Source: PALSA-270 sp963770245
Lineage (GTDB): Bacteria > Acidobacteriota > Terriglobia > Terriglobales > Acidobacteriaceae
Direction of reading: 5' to 3'
Assembly (NCBI GenBank): GCA_963770245.1
Contig: CAVYOX010000015.1
Span: forward strand, 62,001 to 126,000
DNA length: 64,000 nucleotides
Shown: one piece after another, positions 18,152-26,183 of the stretch
Numbering within the stretch: the first letter of the stretch is position 1
Layout of the letters: each line of letters opens with the position of its first letter
Translations under genes and position numbers: made by a program
The notes under the pieces: generated by a model
Databases searched by the model: none
What the model saw: the letters and a program-made list of their open reading frames with translations, nothing else
What the model was told of the DNA's origin: nothing

Positions 18152-18679
18152 GCAATTATGGGTGTGTCCCGGGCTTGCCAGTTGGAGCGGACCGCGGCGT
18201 CTTGTGGCATGCCTAGGAGGTCAGGCCCAGTTTCCTGGCAACAGCCTTAAGTATGTACCCGCCAAAGACCACCATGGAGCAAATCGATGTTGGCGTCGGC
18301 AGATGCAGGCCCTAGATCGGGATGCGCCCATTTCGGAACTGCCACTTAGCGTTTCGCGTTCCATCGATCACCTCGTACCCAGGGTTGTCCGACTGGTTGT
18401 CCGAGGACGATGGTCAGGGCGGTAACCCGATGCCGTCATGCAGGCTCTGCGAGAGTCCCGGTCTCGCAGGGGGTGAGGTCTCCCAGGAGCCAGGACGACG
18501 TCCTGCGACGGTAAGTACTTGAGTTGCAAGGCGAGTGCCATCAGCAGCTACTGGAAAGCCGCAAGGCAGCAGCAAAGATCGGCTTGGCTCACGGAATCGA
18601 CGACACGGAATCGACGATGGTTGACGATTTGCCGACTGATCTCTGAGAATCGCGACGACGGGGCTCCGGGCCGGATTCG
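18152..18679. other. Intergenic region with hairpin-rich segment
   Basis: A 528-base region between divergent genes with no convincing gene. Two perfect hairpins stand close together: CTGCGAGA/TCTCGCAG at 18447-18469 with a 7-base loop, and CAGGAC-GAC-GTCCTG at 18491-18505. The second lies about 175 bases before the MFS gene. A structured leader or small RNA is possible but not assigned to any known class. Confidence 0.4.
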
Positions 18680-20137
18680 ATGAATGTGATTCCCCTTAAT
18701 TCGAGCGCAGCCGCATCCTCGCAAGCTCCGCCGGGCCCGTCCAGCATCCGGTTGCTGCCCTGGCTCGTCGCGGTTGCGTTCTTTATGGAATCGCTCGACA
18801 CGACCATTTTGAACACGGCAGTGCCGGCCATTTCGGAAGCTCTCAAGGTAGCTCCGCTCAGTATGAAGTCGGTGCTGGCCAGCTACACGCTGAGTTTGGC
18901 GGTCTTCATTCCGATCAGCGGGTGGATGGCGGATCGGTTCGGAACCCGCCGGGTGTTTGCATCCGCAATCGGTCTATTCACCTTAGGATCTTTTCTCTGC
19001 GGCATATCGAGCAACATCCATCTCCTGGTCGTGTGTCGCATCTTGCAGGGCTGCGGCGGGGCCATGATGGTGCCAGTTGGCCGGCTCACGCTGGTGCGAA
19101 CGTTCGCCAAGTCCGACCTGATCCGCGTCATGAGCTTCGTCGCTATTCCAGCCCTGATTGGCCCTATGCTCGGACCGATTGCCGGTGGTCTTATCGTCGG
19201 CTACTTGCATTGGCGATTCATCTTTTTTGTCAACATTCCGATCGGCTTCGCTGGTCTGTTGATGGTCTATCTCCATCTGCCTGACTACCGCGAGCGAACC
19301 AACCCGCTCGATGTCATCGGACTCATCCTATTCGGGTCTGGTGTTGCGCTACTGTCGTATGTGCTGGAGATATTCGGGGACCACGCACTAAGCACGGGCG
19401 AGATTTTCGGGTTGCTGACGATTTCTCTCTCGCTCATTGCAGGCTACGAACTTCATGCCAGAGAGATTGCATTTCCTCTGTTGCAGTTGAGCCTATTTCG
19501 CATCCGCACCTTCAGTGCGGCGGTGAGCGGCAGTTTCTTCACCCGGTTGGGGATCGGCGGAGTGCCGTTCCTTTTGCCGCTCCTCTACCAGGTGGGCCTC
19601 GGATTCACGCCCGTTCAGTCTGGCCTGCTCATCATGCCACAGGCGATCGCGGCCATCAGCACGAAATTTCTTTTGCCGCGGGTCCTGGCCCGCATTGGCT
19701 ACCGCGGAGTGCTGATCTCGAACACCGCGATCCTCGGTCTCCTTCTCCTGGCTTTCGCCACCATTGGGCTTCATACCCCGGTTTGGACCATTGTGCTTCT
19801 CGCGTTTTTCTATGGGGCCTTCACTTCGCTGCAATACACCAGCATGAATACCCTCGTCTATGCTGACATCACCGAGGAACAGACAAGCAACGCAAGTTCG
19901 ATCGCCAGCACCATGCAGCAAATGTCGATCAGTTTTGGCGTCGCTTCCGCTGGGCTGGCCACCGCGTTCTTTATTCCCAGTCGCGCTTATGCCAGCCCGC
20001 CCCAACTGATTCACGGCATTCACAAGGCATTGGTCGTGCTGGGTGGATTCACCGTCTTGTCGACGATCATCTTTCACAAATTGAAAGGCGGTGATGGTGG
20101 CAATGTGAGCCAGCAGAAGGTCCTTCACGCCGGGTGA
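18680..20137 (+). CDS. MFS multidrug/efflux transporter, DHA2 (EmrB/QacA) type
   Basis: A 485-residue proton-driven exporter of the 14-helix DHA2 group. TM1 carries FMESLDTTILNTAVPAI (motif D1, with the acidic residue typical of this group), the TM2-3 loop has GWMADRFGTRRVFASAI (motif A), and TM5 has IPALIGPMLGPIAGGLIV (motif C, antiporter signature) followed by WRFIFFVNIPIGF. The ATG at 18680 is the family start position; no strong ribosome-binding site is visible. No adjacent MarR/TetR regulator or membrane-fusion protein gene is present, so substrate and control are unknown; the hairpin-rich region upstream may matter. Confidence 0.92.
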   Translation: MNVIPLNSSAAASSQAPPGPSSIRLLPWLVAVAFFMESLDTTILNTAVPAISEALKVAPLSMKSVLASYTLSLAVFIPISGWMADRFGTRRVFASAIGLFTLGSFLCGISSNIHLLVVCRILQGCGGAMMVPVGRLTLVRTFAKSDLIRVMSFVAIPALIGPMLGPIAGGLIVGYLHWRFIFFVNIPIGFAGLLMVYLHLPDYRERTNPLDVIGLILFGSGVALLSYVLEIFGDHALSTGEIFGLLTISLSLIAGYELHAREIAFPLLQLSLFRIRTFSAAVSGSFFTRLGIGGVPFLLPLLYQVGLGFTPVQSGLLIMPQAIAAISTKFLLPRVLARIGYRGVLISNTAILGLLLLAFATIGLHTPVWTIVLLAFFYGAFTSLQYTSMNTLVYADITEEQTSNASSIASTMQQMSISFGVASAGLATAFFIPSRAYASPPQLIHGIHKALVVLGGFTVLSTIIFHKLKGGDGGNVSQQKVLHAG

Positions 20138-20180
20138 CGATCAGTCGGAATTCTTGGAATTATCCGCAGCGCGCGTCGAA

Positions 20181-20434
20181 CATCCTGCTGGCGAGTTTAG
20201 GGTACCGCCCTAGACGACTCTCCCTCCCCTGACGCCGACACCGAAATACCACTCGGAAAAGCCTATGGCGACTGGCCGGTGGGGACAGATCCGGCAGTTC
20301 ACATCAAGACCGTGACCGAGCTTCTGAACAGTGAAGTGCGGATCGTGAATATTCATGCGGGCCAGGCAGATCAGAAGAGAGTGATTGAGTTTTACGGCAA
20401 AGAAGTGTTGCCACGACTGGAACTCGCCGGATAA
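20181..20434 (+). pseudogene. F420-dependent LLM-class oxidoreductase, C-terminal remnant
   Basis: A frame without a start ends in DWPVGTDPAVHIKTVTELL, then VNIHAGQADQKRVIEFYGKE and VLPRLELAG. This is the recognisable C-terminus of F420-dependent luciferase-like oxidoreductases (the glucose-6-phosphate dehydrogenase-like group, 'WPVGTDPE-H', 'FYG-EVLPRL'). Only ~70-80 residues of a ~320-residue protein remain. The N-terminal border is not sharp; I place it near 20181. Confidence 0.6.
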
Positions 20435-20555
20435 AACCCGCCATCGATGGCAGCAATTTGCGACAGCAACAGGAGGCATCCTTGATTGCATCCTAGGTCG
20501 AGGCTGGTAGCAGTGTTCCAGTCAGTTTGTGCAAATCTAGACCGGAGGCAAACGA

Positions 20556-20774
20556 ATGGCCGCCAAGAGCAGGAAGAAATCCAGCAACCGCAAGTACGGC
20601 AAAGCCGCGGGCAAGAGTGTGGAAAGCGCGGTCCGCCGAGAGAAGAAGGGAACGCTCCGTTCCGGCAAAGGGGGTAAAGGAGGAGCCGTGAAAAGCCGCA
20701 AGCAGGCGATTGCGATTGGTCTCTCCGAAGCACGCAAGAAAGGTGTCAAGGTTCCCGAAAAAAAGAGCTCCTAA
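20556..20774 (+). CDS. DUF6496 small basic protein
   Basis: A 72-residue lysine-rich protein. The C-terminal SRKQAIAIGLSEARKKGVKV is the signature of DUF6496, and the N-terminus RKYGKAAGKSVESAVRREKK with the glycine-lysine stretch SGKGGKGG is also family-like. The role is unknown; the composition suggests nucleic-acid binding. CGGAGG is 9-10 bases ahead of the ATG. A truncated relative lies at 51134-51268. It is one of several small Lys/Arg-rich proteins here (compare the KARW proteins and the DUF3175 gene). Confidence 0.8.
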   Translation: MAAKSRKKSSNRKYGKAAGKSVESAVRREKKGTLRSGKGGKGGAVKSRKQAIAIGLSEARKKGVKVPEKKSS

Positions 20775-20855
20775 CATCCCCTCGAACATTCGGATTTCCA
20801 TGAGAACGTCGCTTCAGAATTGGCTTTCGCAACCTCAAGAATCGGACTCTATGTC

Positions 20856-21540
20856 ATGAAAGCAGTGAGCTACCAAGGTCCTCGTGGGATGTCCGTTTCG
20901 AACCACTCACAGCCGAAAATCAAATTCCCGACCGATGCTTTACTGCGAGTCACCACCAGTGGCATTTGTGGCAGCGATTTGCACATGTACGATGGGCGCA
21001 CGCCTTTCGACAGAGGCACCGTGGTTGCCCATGAGATCATGGGTGATTGATCAGGTTGGGCCAGCCGTCGAGAATATCAAGAAAGGCGACAGAGTGGCGT
21101 TGCCTTTCAACATCGCCTGCGGTTGTTGTTTCAATTGTCATCGCGGTCACACTGAAGCGTGTCTGACCATGAATCCCGAGCAGGCGCATGCCGCCTACGG
21201 TTACGCAGGAATGGGCCCGTACCAGAGCGGCCAAGCCGAATTTGTATTGGTGCCTCACGCCGACTTCAATTGTCTGAAACTCCCGGGAGAACCCGGCGAC
21301 CAGTGGGAAGACGATTTCCTGCTTTTGTCGGACGTATTTCCGACCGCGTTCCACGCCACCGAACTCGCCTGCGTGAGCGCAGGACATCCCCGCGACATTC
21401 GCGTGGTTCGGGGTCTCGGATCTGGTCTGGATGCGAAAGCCATCGAAGCGGTCGAGCGGTGGCGCTTCGATCCGGCAAAAAAGGATGGAAAGCCCGTGAA
21501 TGTCCAGATCAGCGTAGAAGTCTCTTTTCGCCTCTATTGA
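20856..21540 (+). pseudogene. Formaldehyde dehydrogenase-like gene, frameshifted and fused to a TonB C-terminus
   Basis: MKAVSYQGPRG, then VTTSGICGSDLHMYDGRTPF and VVAHEIMG, is the N-terminus of a glutathione-independent formaldehyde dehydrogenase-type Zn alcohol dehydrogenase. The frame breaks near 21041-21050; the next frame continues DQVGPAVENIKKGDRVALPF, CGCCFNCHRGHTEAC and FPTAFHATELACVSAG. At about 21390, where the Rossmann domain should begin, the sequence changes in frame to DIRVVRGLGSGLDAKAIEAV, then ERWRFDPAKKDGKPV and SVEVSFRLY, the end of a TonB C-terminal domain. The NAD-binding half of the dehydrogenase is absent. This is a chimeric pseudogene of two unrelated genes. Confidence 0.85.
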
Positions 21541-21633
21541 TTGATCTCTTGGAGAGTCCGATCGACGCGCCACGGCGAAAGCTCGCTGCGTCGGAACTTT
21601 TCGACGGTCAGGTCCTGGGCGGAAAGGGGTAGG

Positions 21634-21957
21634 CTAGGCAGACTTCTTTCTCGCCTTCACCTTGGCCCACCTCACTCGTTGCGCCGCGGCAATCTTCCTG
21701 CGGGCCGAGGCGGACATGGTGCGAGGGGGCCTCGCTTCAGCGGTCTGGCGTTTGGACGCCTGCTTTTTCCAACGAGCTTTCTGCGCCGCCACAATTCGCG
21801 CTCGGCCTTTGGCTGACAGTTTCCTCCGCGTCGCCGCGGTGCCATTCCGATAGGCACCGGCAAAAGCTACCAAAGCGGCGTTCAGCGCCGACAATTTGCG
21901 TTGCACGTGGTCGCGTTCTCTCGATAACTGCTTAACGAGCCCGGACAAGCTGGACAT
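21634..21957 (-). CDS. Small basic protein with N-terminal coiled coil and two KARW repeats (paralogue B)
   Basis: A 107-residue basic protein built like the one at 8489-8851: an N-terminal helix (LVKQLSRERDHVQRKLSALN) and two copies of the motif, SAKGRARIVAAQKARWKK and SASARRKIAAAQRVRWAK, with a Lys-rich end. The second repeat is almost identical to the second repeat of paralogue A (ARRKIAAAQRxRWA). The ATG at 21957 has GAGAGGA just upstream and is preferred over the codon at 21987. It is likely a nucleic-acid-binding, possibly nucleoid-associated, protein (inference). It is transcribed divergently from nothing obvious and ends ~95 bases from the chimeric pseudogene. Confidence 0.8.
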   Translation of the reverse strand: MSSLSGLVKQLSRERDHVQRKLSALNAALVAFAGAYRNGTAATRRKLSAKGRARIVAAQKARWKKQASKRQTAEARPPRTMSASARRKIAAAQRVRWAKVKARKKSA

Positions 21958-22096
21958 GGATTCCTCTCGGTTCTGGATTTTAGGCAAACTGGCTCAGTCG
22001 ATCGCCCAGCACGGAGCAAAATACCTTGCTGCGTAAAAACGCCATCCATTGCATCGCGGTGTAGTCTTTGCCGTACAGGACGCCGGATCGCACTCA

Positions 22097-22978
22097 CTAC
22101 CCAGCGGCTTCCAGCGCACATTCGATCCAGTTGGGAAAAGGGTGTCGCGGCGACAATTGGAATGCTCCGATCGACCGACGAATTACGTCCACTGCCAGGC
22201 GCTCTAGCAGCCTTTCGACCAACCTCTGCAATGCGCTCCAATCACTGGCATACCACTCCGGAGGAATACTCGCAGCGATTCCCCAAACCACACTCTGCTC
22301 CATGTGCTCGATGCGCGAGAGCCAGGGTTGAAACGACTCCCAACCCGTGACTTGTTCGTAGACCTCATTTCCCGAATAGACCCCGCGCAGGGCATGGTCG
22401 GGGAAGTTCCACTCCCCCGCGTTAAAACAATGGCCCTGGTCGATAAAGGTGGTGCGATACGTACGTTGTCGCAAGGTCCGCCAGAAGGCCGCCTGCCTCA
22501 AGTCCGAATTGCAGGTCCACTTATCCATTGCCAGAATTCCGGCGAATGTCTCCAGGTTTTGCACCCGCGACAACACCTCCATCGGCAGACGATCGAACAC
22601 TTGGCCGATCAGCGGACTCACCGCATAGAGCGACCCGAACTGCGGACCTTCCTTGCAGGGCACCGTGCTGCCGGGGAGTTGGATGTTCATTGCGGGGGTA
22701 TGCTCGACCAGCCAGGTTCCGACTTCCACGATCACCGTCGCCGGTACGGGCAGGCCGACATACTCCGCCAGGCGGGTTGCAAGCATCTCGTTGGCCAGTA
22801 TCCTCAAATGTTGAGGATTGTTGCGGAATTTCACCACGTAGAAGTTTCCATCCGAGCAGCGGATCATGTGCGACTGGGATCCTCCGCGCATTCTTCTCAC
22901 ATGTTGCACCGCTAGAACGGTGGTGACGTGCATCGGTTCCGGGTTCGCGTTTGGGTATGGTAGCCAAGCTCTTGACAT
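22097..22978 (-). CDS. HipA-like kinase family protein (HipA_2), stand-alone
   Basis: A 293-residue protein of the short HipA-like kinase group. Visible features are a start region GGSQSHMIRCSDGNFYVVKF with the likely ATP-binding Lys, ANEMLATRLAEYVGLPVP, the putative catalytic segment ETFAGILAMDKWTCNSDLRQ (family consensus W-x-N-x-D), and FIDQGHCFNAGEWNF as metal-binding loop. These proteins are usually not paired with a HipB antitoxin, and none is seen here. The substrate is unknown, and it need not be a toxin. The ATG at 22978 has GGAGG six bases away. Gene order offers no partner. Confidence 0.8.
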   Translation of the reverse strand: MSRAWLPYPNANPEPMHVTTVLAVQHVRRMRGGSQSHMIRCSDGNFYVVKFRNNPQHLRILANEMLATRLAEYVGLPVPATVIVEVGTWLVEHTPAMNIQLPGSTVPCKEGPQFGSLYAVSPLIGQVFDRLPMEVLSRVQNLETFAGILAMDKWTCNSDLRQAAFWRTLRQRTYRTTFIDQGHCFNAGEWNFPDHALRGVYSGNEVYEQVTGWESFQPWLSRIEHMEQSVVWGIAASIPPEWYASDWSALQRLVERLLERLAVDVIRRSIGAFQLSPRHPFPNWIECALEAAG

Positions 22979-23455
22979 CACAGACCTCCGAATGGTTGTA
23001 GCGCTTGGAAACCAGCCTCTGACGGGAGGTAGGACGATTCTAGGGAACGGACCTGGCGGTAGATGTGATATTGCTCACACGGCGCCCGTTTAATTTCGGG
23101 CGACCGTCCCGATTTGGAAACATCAAAGCCTGACCTCGGGCGACCAGCGCGCCCAAGCGGGAACTCGGTTGCCCGCGCAGTCAGAGCGCGGGTCGCGATC
23201 GACGGGTCGCAAGTCCAGAAGCGATGGCCGAGCTGCGTGGTTCGAATGCGGCAGCCGGGCTCTGCCAGGGCCTTCCGATTCCTGCGGGAACGGTCAAAAC
23301 TCGGAACCCCTACAAGACGCACGGTACGACAGATTTGCTCGGTACCGTTCACAAAATACTCGTTCTCGTCCTGCGCTTTGCGCAATCGATTGAAAATACG
23401 GGGCTAACGTGTTGGCAACATCATTGCTCTAGCAGAAAGCGTGCAGGAGGAAGCT
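22979..23455. other. Intergenic region, no recognised gene
   Basis: A ~475-base divergent region. Open frames on both strands (to ~130 codons) show no family motif. The bases GGTTCGAATG near 23241 resemble a tRNA T-loop, but no cloverleaf can be drawn. CAGGAGGA at 23442-23449 is the ribosome-binding site for the STAS gene. Confidence 0.4.
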
Positions 23456-23830
23456 ATGCTGAGGATTCAGACGGAGAACATTGGAAATCTCGCCATCCTG
23501 GAATGCGAGGGCAGAATTGTAAATAGCGAATCCGCTTTCCGGTTACGTAACGCGGTTACTTCGCAAATCGACGCTACCGTCACCGTGTTAGACCTCACCG
23601 AAGTCCATGCTCTCGATGGCGGCGGATTGGGCATGCTCGTATTCCTGCAGCGCTGGGCCCATGACCATCATGTTCGACTCAAATTGTTCAACCCATCTTC
23701 CTCGGTTCGGCATCGGCTGGAAAACGCCAGCACGTTATATGAATTTGAGATCGCCCGACTGCATGAAATGACCGAACTCTTGATCCGAGCCGAGGAGCAA
23801 CAGGCGGCTGGTTGCTCGCACGCCGCATAG
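23456..23830 (+). CDS. STAS-domain protein (anti-sigma-factor antagonist-like) without the phospho-serine
   Basis: A 124-residue single STAS domain (MLRIQTENIGNLAILECEGR, then VTVLDLTEVHALDGGGLGML). In SpoIIAA-type antagonists the loop is D-S-S/T-G-L-G, where the Ser is phosphorylated by an anti-sigma kinase. Here it reads D-G-G-G-L-G, so this copy should not be switched by phosphorylation. It may act as a constitutive binder or scaffold. The ATG at 23456 is chosen for CAGGAGGA just upstream; an earlier codon at 23441 would overlap that site. No RsbW-like kinase is adjacent. Confidence 0.85.
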   Translation: MLRIQTENIGNLAILECEGRIVNSESAFRLRNAVTSQIDATVTVLDLTEVHALDGGGLGMLVFLQRWAHDHHVRLKLFNPSSSVRHRLENASTLYEFEIARLHEMTELLIRAEEQQAAGCSHAA

Positions 23831-23956
23831 GTCCAGGGACGCCCTGCCGAGGTTCCGCCCTGGCTCCGATATCGTTTCGGAACGCTTGCGATCCGGCAGT
23901 CAGGCCCGCTGAGGCTAAAAGAACAGTAAGGTCAGTATCGAAGAAGGAGGACTGCG

Positions 23957-24562
23957 ATGGCACCCTATTCCCAACAGAGACGATGGGCCTACATTCTGAT
24001 TCTTTCGACGATCTGGGTTCTCGCCCCAACCGCGTACGCGCGGAACGAGGTTTTGGGGGAAGTCCAACTCCAAGGTGCCGGAAAGGTCGAGAAAGACTCC
24101 GGCGTTTGGGTCGATGGACAGTACCTTGGCTATCTGAAGGAATTGAAGGGAACCAAAAAGATTTTGCTCCTGCCCGGCGCACACCAGGTCGAAGTGCGCC
24201 AAGCCGGCTATCGGGATTTCTCCGAGCAGGTGACCGTAGCGCCCGGCGACAAACAGGTCGTGCGCGTGGCCATGGCGAAGGATCTGCAGGTGGCCTATCC
24301 CACTGTGACGGCCGAGATTAAATTGGCAGTCGAGCCGCTCCGCGCCGCCGTGTTTGTCGATGGCCTTTTGCTCGGCCACGTGGCCGAGTTCCAGGGACCG
24401 GGAAAAGGTCTTCTGGTTGCGCCGGGGAGGCGGAGGATTACTATCAGCTTGCCGGGATACCAGACCTCTGAGACCGTGGTCGATCTCGCCCCGCATCAGT
24501 TATTCAAGCTAAGCACGAACCTCATTGGGAACAGTATGGAGGCAAACGCCTCTCCGCAGTGA
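23957..24562 (+). CDS. Secreted PEGA-domain protein
   Basis: A 201-residue exported protein: signal peptide WAYILILSTIWVLAPTAYA, then two PEGA-like beta modules. The first has GVWVDGQYLGYLKELKG, LLLPGAHQVEVRQAGYRDF; the second AAVFVDGLLLGHVAEFQG, LLVAPGRRRITISLPGYQTF-like. PEGA domains occur in cell-surface proteins and are thought to bind surface components or peptides; no enzyme activity is expected. GAAGGAGGACTGCG precedes the ATG. It follows the STAS gene on the same strand after 126 bases, so co-transcription is possible but not certain. Confidence 0.85.
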   Translation: MAPYSQQRRWAYILILSTIWVLAPTAYARNEVLGEVQLQGAGKVEKDSGVWVDGQYLGYLKELKGTKKILLLPGAHQVEVRQAGYRDFSEQVTVAPGDKQVVRVAMAKDLQVAYPTVTAEIKLAVEPLRAAVFVDGLLLGHVAEFQGPGKGLLVAPGRRRITISLPGYQTSETVVDLAPHQLFKLSTNLIGNSMEANASPQ

Positions 24563-24630
24563 AGCGTGGCACCGACGGAAAGTTCAGCACGGACCGACCG
24601 ACATTAGGCGGAAGCCGGTCGGAATCGGCA

Positions 24631-25023
24631 TCAATAAAGGAACCAGCCAACTGCGACCGCAACGATCGCGAGTTTCACCAGCCATCCGGTCGCGAGGGAC
24701 GCCACAAACACTCGGTGCAACTTCATGAACGCGGCATTGGTGAGAATCAGCGGCAGCGGGCCGATCAACCAGACAGCAATCGCCAGCTGCAGCGTGCTCG
24801 TGACAGTATGAAGGCCCAGCCGTGCGGCGAGATAGGCAAAGACTCCGCAGGATAGAAATGGCAAAGGACTGCTCGCCGCAATCGCTCTGCCTTCAGCTCC
24901 TTGTCGCCAGACTTCGGGATAGGTGAAGCGCCGATGGAGCCAATCGCCGGCAAAAAACCAGTCGGTGAGCGAGGACACCACACCGGCACCGATAACGATC
25001 GCGACGAACCGGGTCCAGTTCAT
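24631..25023 (-). CDS. DUF1761-like membrane protein
   Basis: A 130-residue protein with about four membrane helices (FVAIVIGAGVVSSLTDWFF, SCGVFAYLAARLG, LQLAIAVWLIGPLPLILTNA, LATGWLVKLAIVAVAVGWFL). The DWFFAGDWLHRRF segment after helix one resembles the conserved F-G-x-W region of DUF1761-type small membrane proteins. The function is unknown. It lies on the same strand as, and downstream of, the nickel permease and hyp operon but is separated from them by 292 bases, so it is probably not part of that operon. Confidence 0.65.
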   Translation of the reverse strand: MNWTRFVAIVIGAGVVSSLTDWFFAGDWLHRRFTYPEVWRQGAEGRAIAASSPLPFLSCGVFAYLAARLGLHTVTSTLQLAIAVWLIGPLPLILTNAAFMKLHRVFVASLATGWLVKLAIVAVAVGWFLY

Positions 25024-25315
25024 AACGACCTCTTTGTTAAGAAAGTGGCTTGGTCACGGCACAATCTGACTTACCGGGCGATTGCTCTATACCATGAGTC
25101 CGATGATGGAAACCCTGTCACAATAGGTGTTTTCTCAGGCCGGAGGATACCATCTTTCGGTCCGGTGGCGGTCACCAAGCTGGAGTGGTGCGAAAGCCAA
25201 GGCTTCTGAGGGCAAAATCGGGGAATGGACCGACAATTGGGATGAAACCATCCAATGGGCGCGGCATCTTTCGATCGATCGCTACCCCAATACGGCTTAG
25301 TCATTTCTCGCTCTC

Positions 25316-26122
25316 TTAGTGCGGCGTCCAGTGGGGGCTGGCCGTAAACAGCCCGTCGACGAAACCGATTTGAACCATGACGAATAGACCAAAGGCTACG
25401 CTGATCAACCCTGAAGCTACGCCCAGTCCATGATGAAAGTTGATGAATCGCTTGCCCGTGTAAGCAAAGGGCGCTCCGATGATCATGGTAATCAGCAGCA
25501 TTCCGGCAATGGTTCCGAAGCCAAAGACCAAGAGGTAGACGATCGCCCACCGGGGATCTCGGATCGTCGTCAGAACCAATAAGGCGACTGCGGCAGATCC
25601 GGCAAGGCCGTGCACGATTCCGACGGCTAAGGGACGAAGAATCTGATACAGCCCGATTCGCGCGAGCGCTGTCTGCACCCTGCCTTGCGGCTTCTGTTCC
25701 AAGTGAAAATGCGCCTCGGGGCCGTGGCCATGTACATGGGTGTGCACGTTTTCGCCATGCCGGTGGGAATGCGAGTGTAGAATCCCTCGCCCGTCATGGA
25801 GCGGCGTGAACCGGTCCGTGACCCATTGCGTCACCCCGGTTAGATTCATCACCCCCAGAAATACCAGCATGAGGCCGACTGCCAGCTCCATGCTCAGACC
25901 CATGCGAGGCGGAATGACCACGTTGTAGAGAATGATCGCCGCGCCCACGAGCAAGATGGTGATGGTGTGGCCCAAGCCCCAAAGTATTCCGATCAAACCC
26001 GCATGCCGGATACTCCGCTGCCGACTTACGATCGTAGTCACCGCAATGACGTGGTCGGGATCGGTCGCGTGGCGAATTCCCAGCAGGAAACCGACGCCAA
26101 TCACCGTCAGCAAGTTGAACAT
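25316..26122 (-). CDS. Nickel permease (NiCoT/UreH-like) at the end of the hyp operon
   Basis: A 268-residue integral membrane protein. Helix one carries GVGFLLGIRHATDPDHVIAV, with the H-x4-D-H signature of nickel/cobalt permeases. A cytoplasmic or periplasmic loop is very rich in histidine (HSHSHRHGENVHTHVHGHG), typical of Ni2+ transport and buffering. A further helix bears VGIVHGLAGSAAVALLVL. It starts 61 bases after the end of hypB on the same strand, so it is very likely the last gene of the operon and supplies Ni2+ to HypA/HypB for hydrogenase assembly. Confidence 0.88.
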   Translation of the reverse strand: MFNLLTVIGVGFLLGIRHATDPDHVIAVTTIVSRQRSIRHAGLIGILWGLGHTITILLVGAAIILYNVVIPPRMGLSMELAVGLMLVFLGVMNLTGVTQWVTDRFTPLHDGRGILHSHSHRHGENVHTHVHGHGPEAHFHLEQKPQGRVQTALARIGLYQILRPLAVGIVHGLAGSAAVALLVLTTIRDPRWAIVYLLVFGFGTIAGMLLITMIIGAPFAYTGKRFINFHHGLGVASGLISVAFGLFVMVQIGFVDGLFTASPHWTPH

Positions 26123-26183
26123 TGGACCCTTACTTGAACTCGTCGACTGCCCTGCGCAAGCCGCCCTCGGATGCGTTTTCGGC

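Noticed and set aside
19493..20128. 211-codon open frame antisense to the MFS gene
   Set aside because: Charged, featureless sequence lying opposite transmembrane helices of a clear transporter.
22097..22978. HipAB toxin-antitoxin system
   Set aside because: Only the kinase-like gene is present; no HTH antitoxin lies on either side.
23235..23260. tRNA-like T-loop (GGTTCGAATG)
   Set aside because: No acceptor, D or anticodon arm can be drawn around it.
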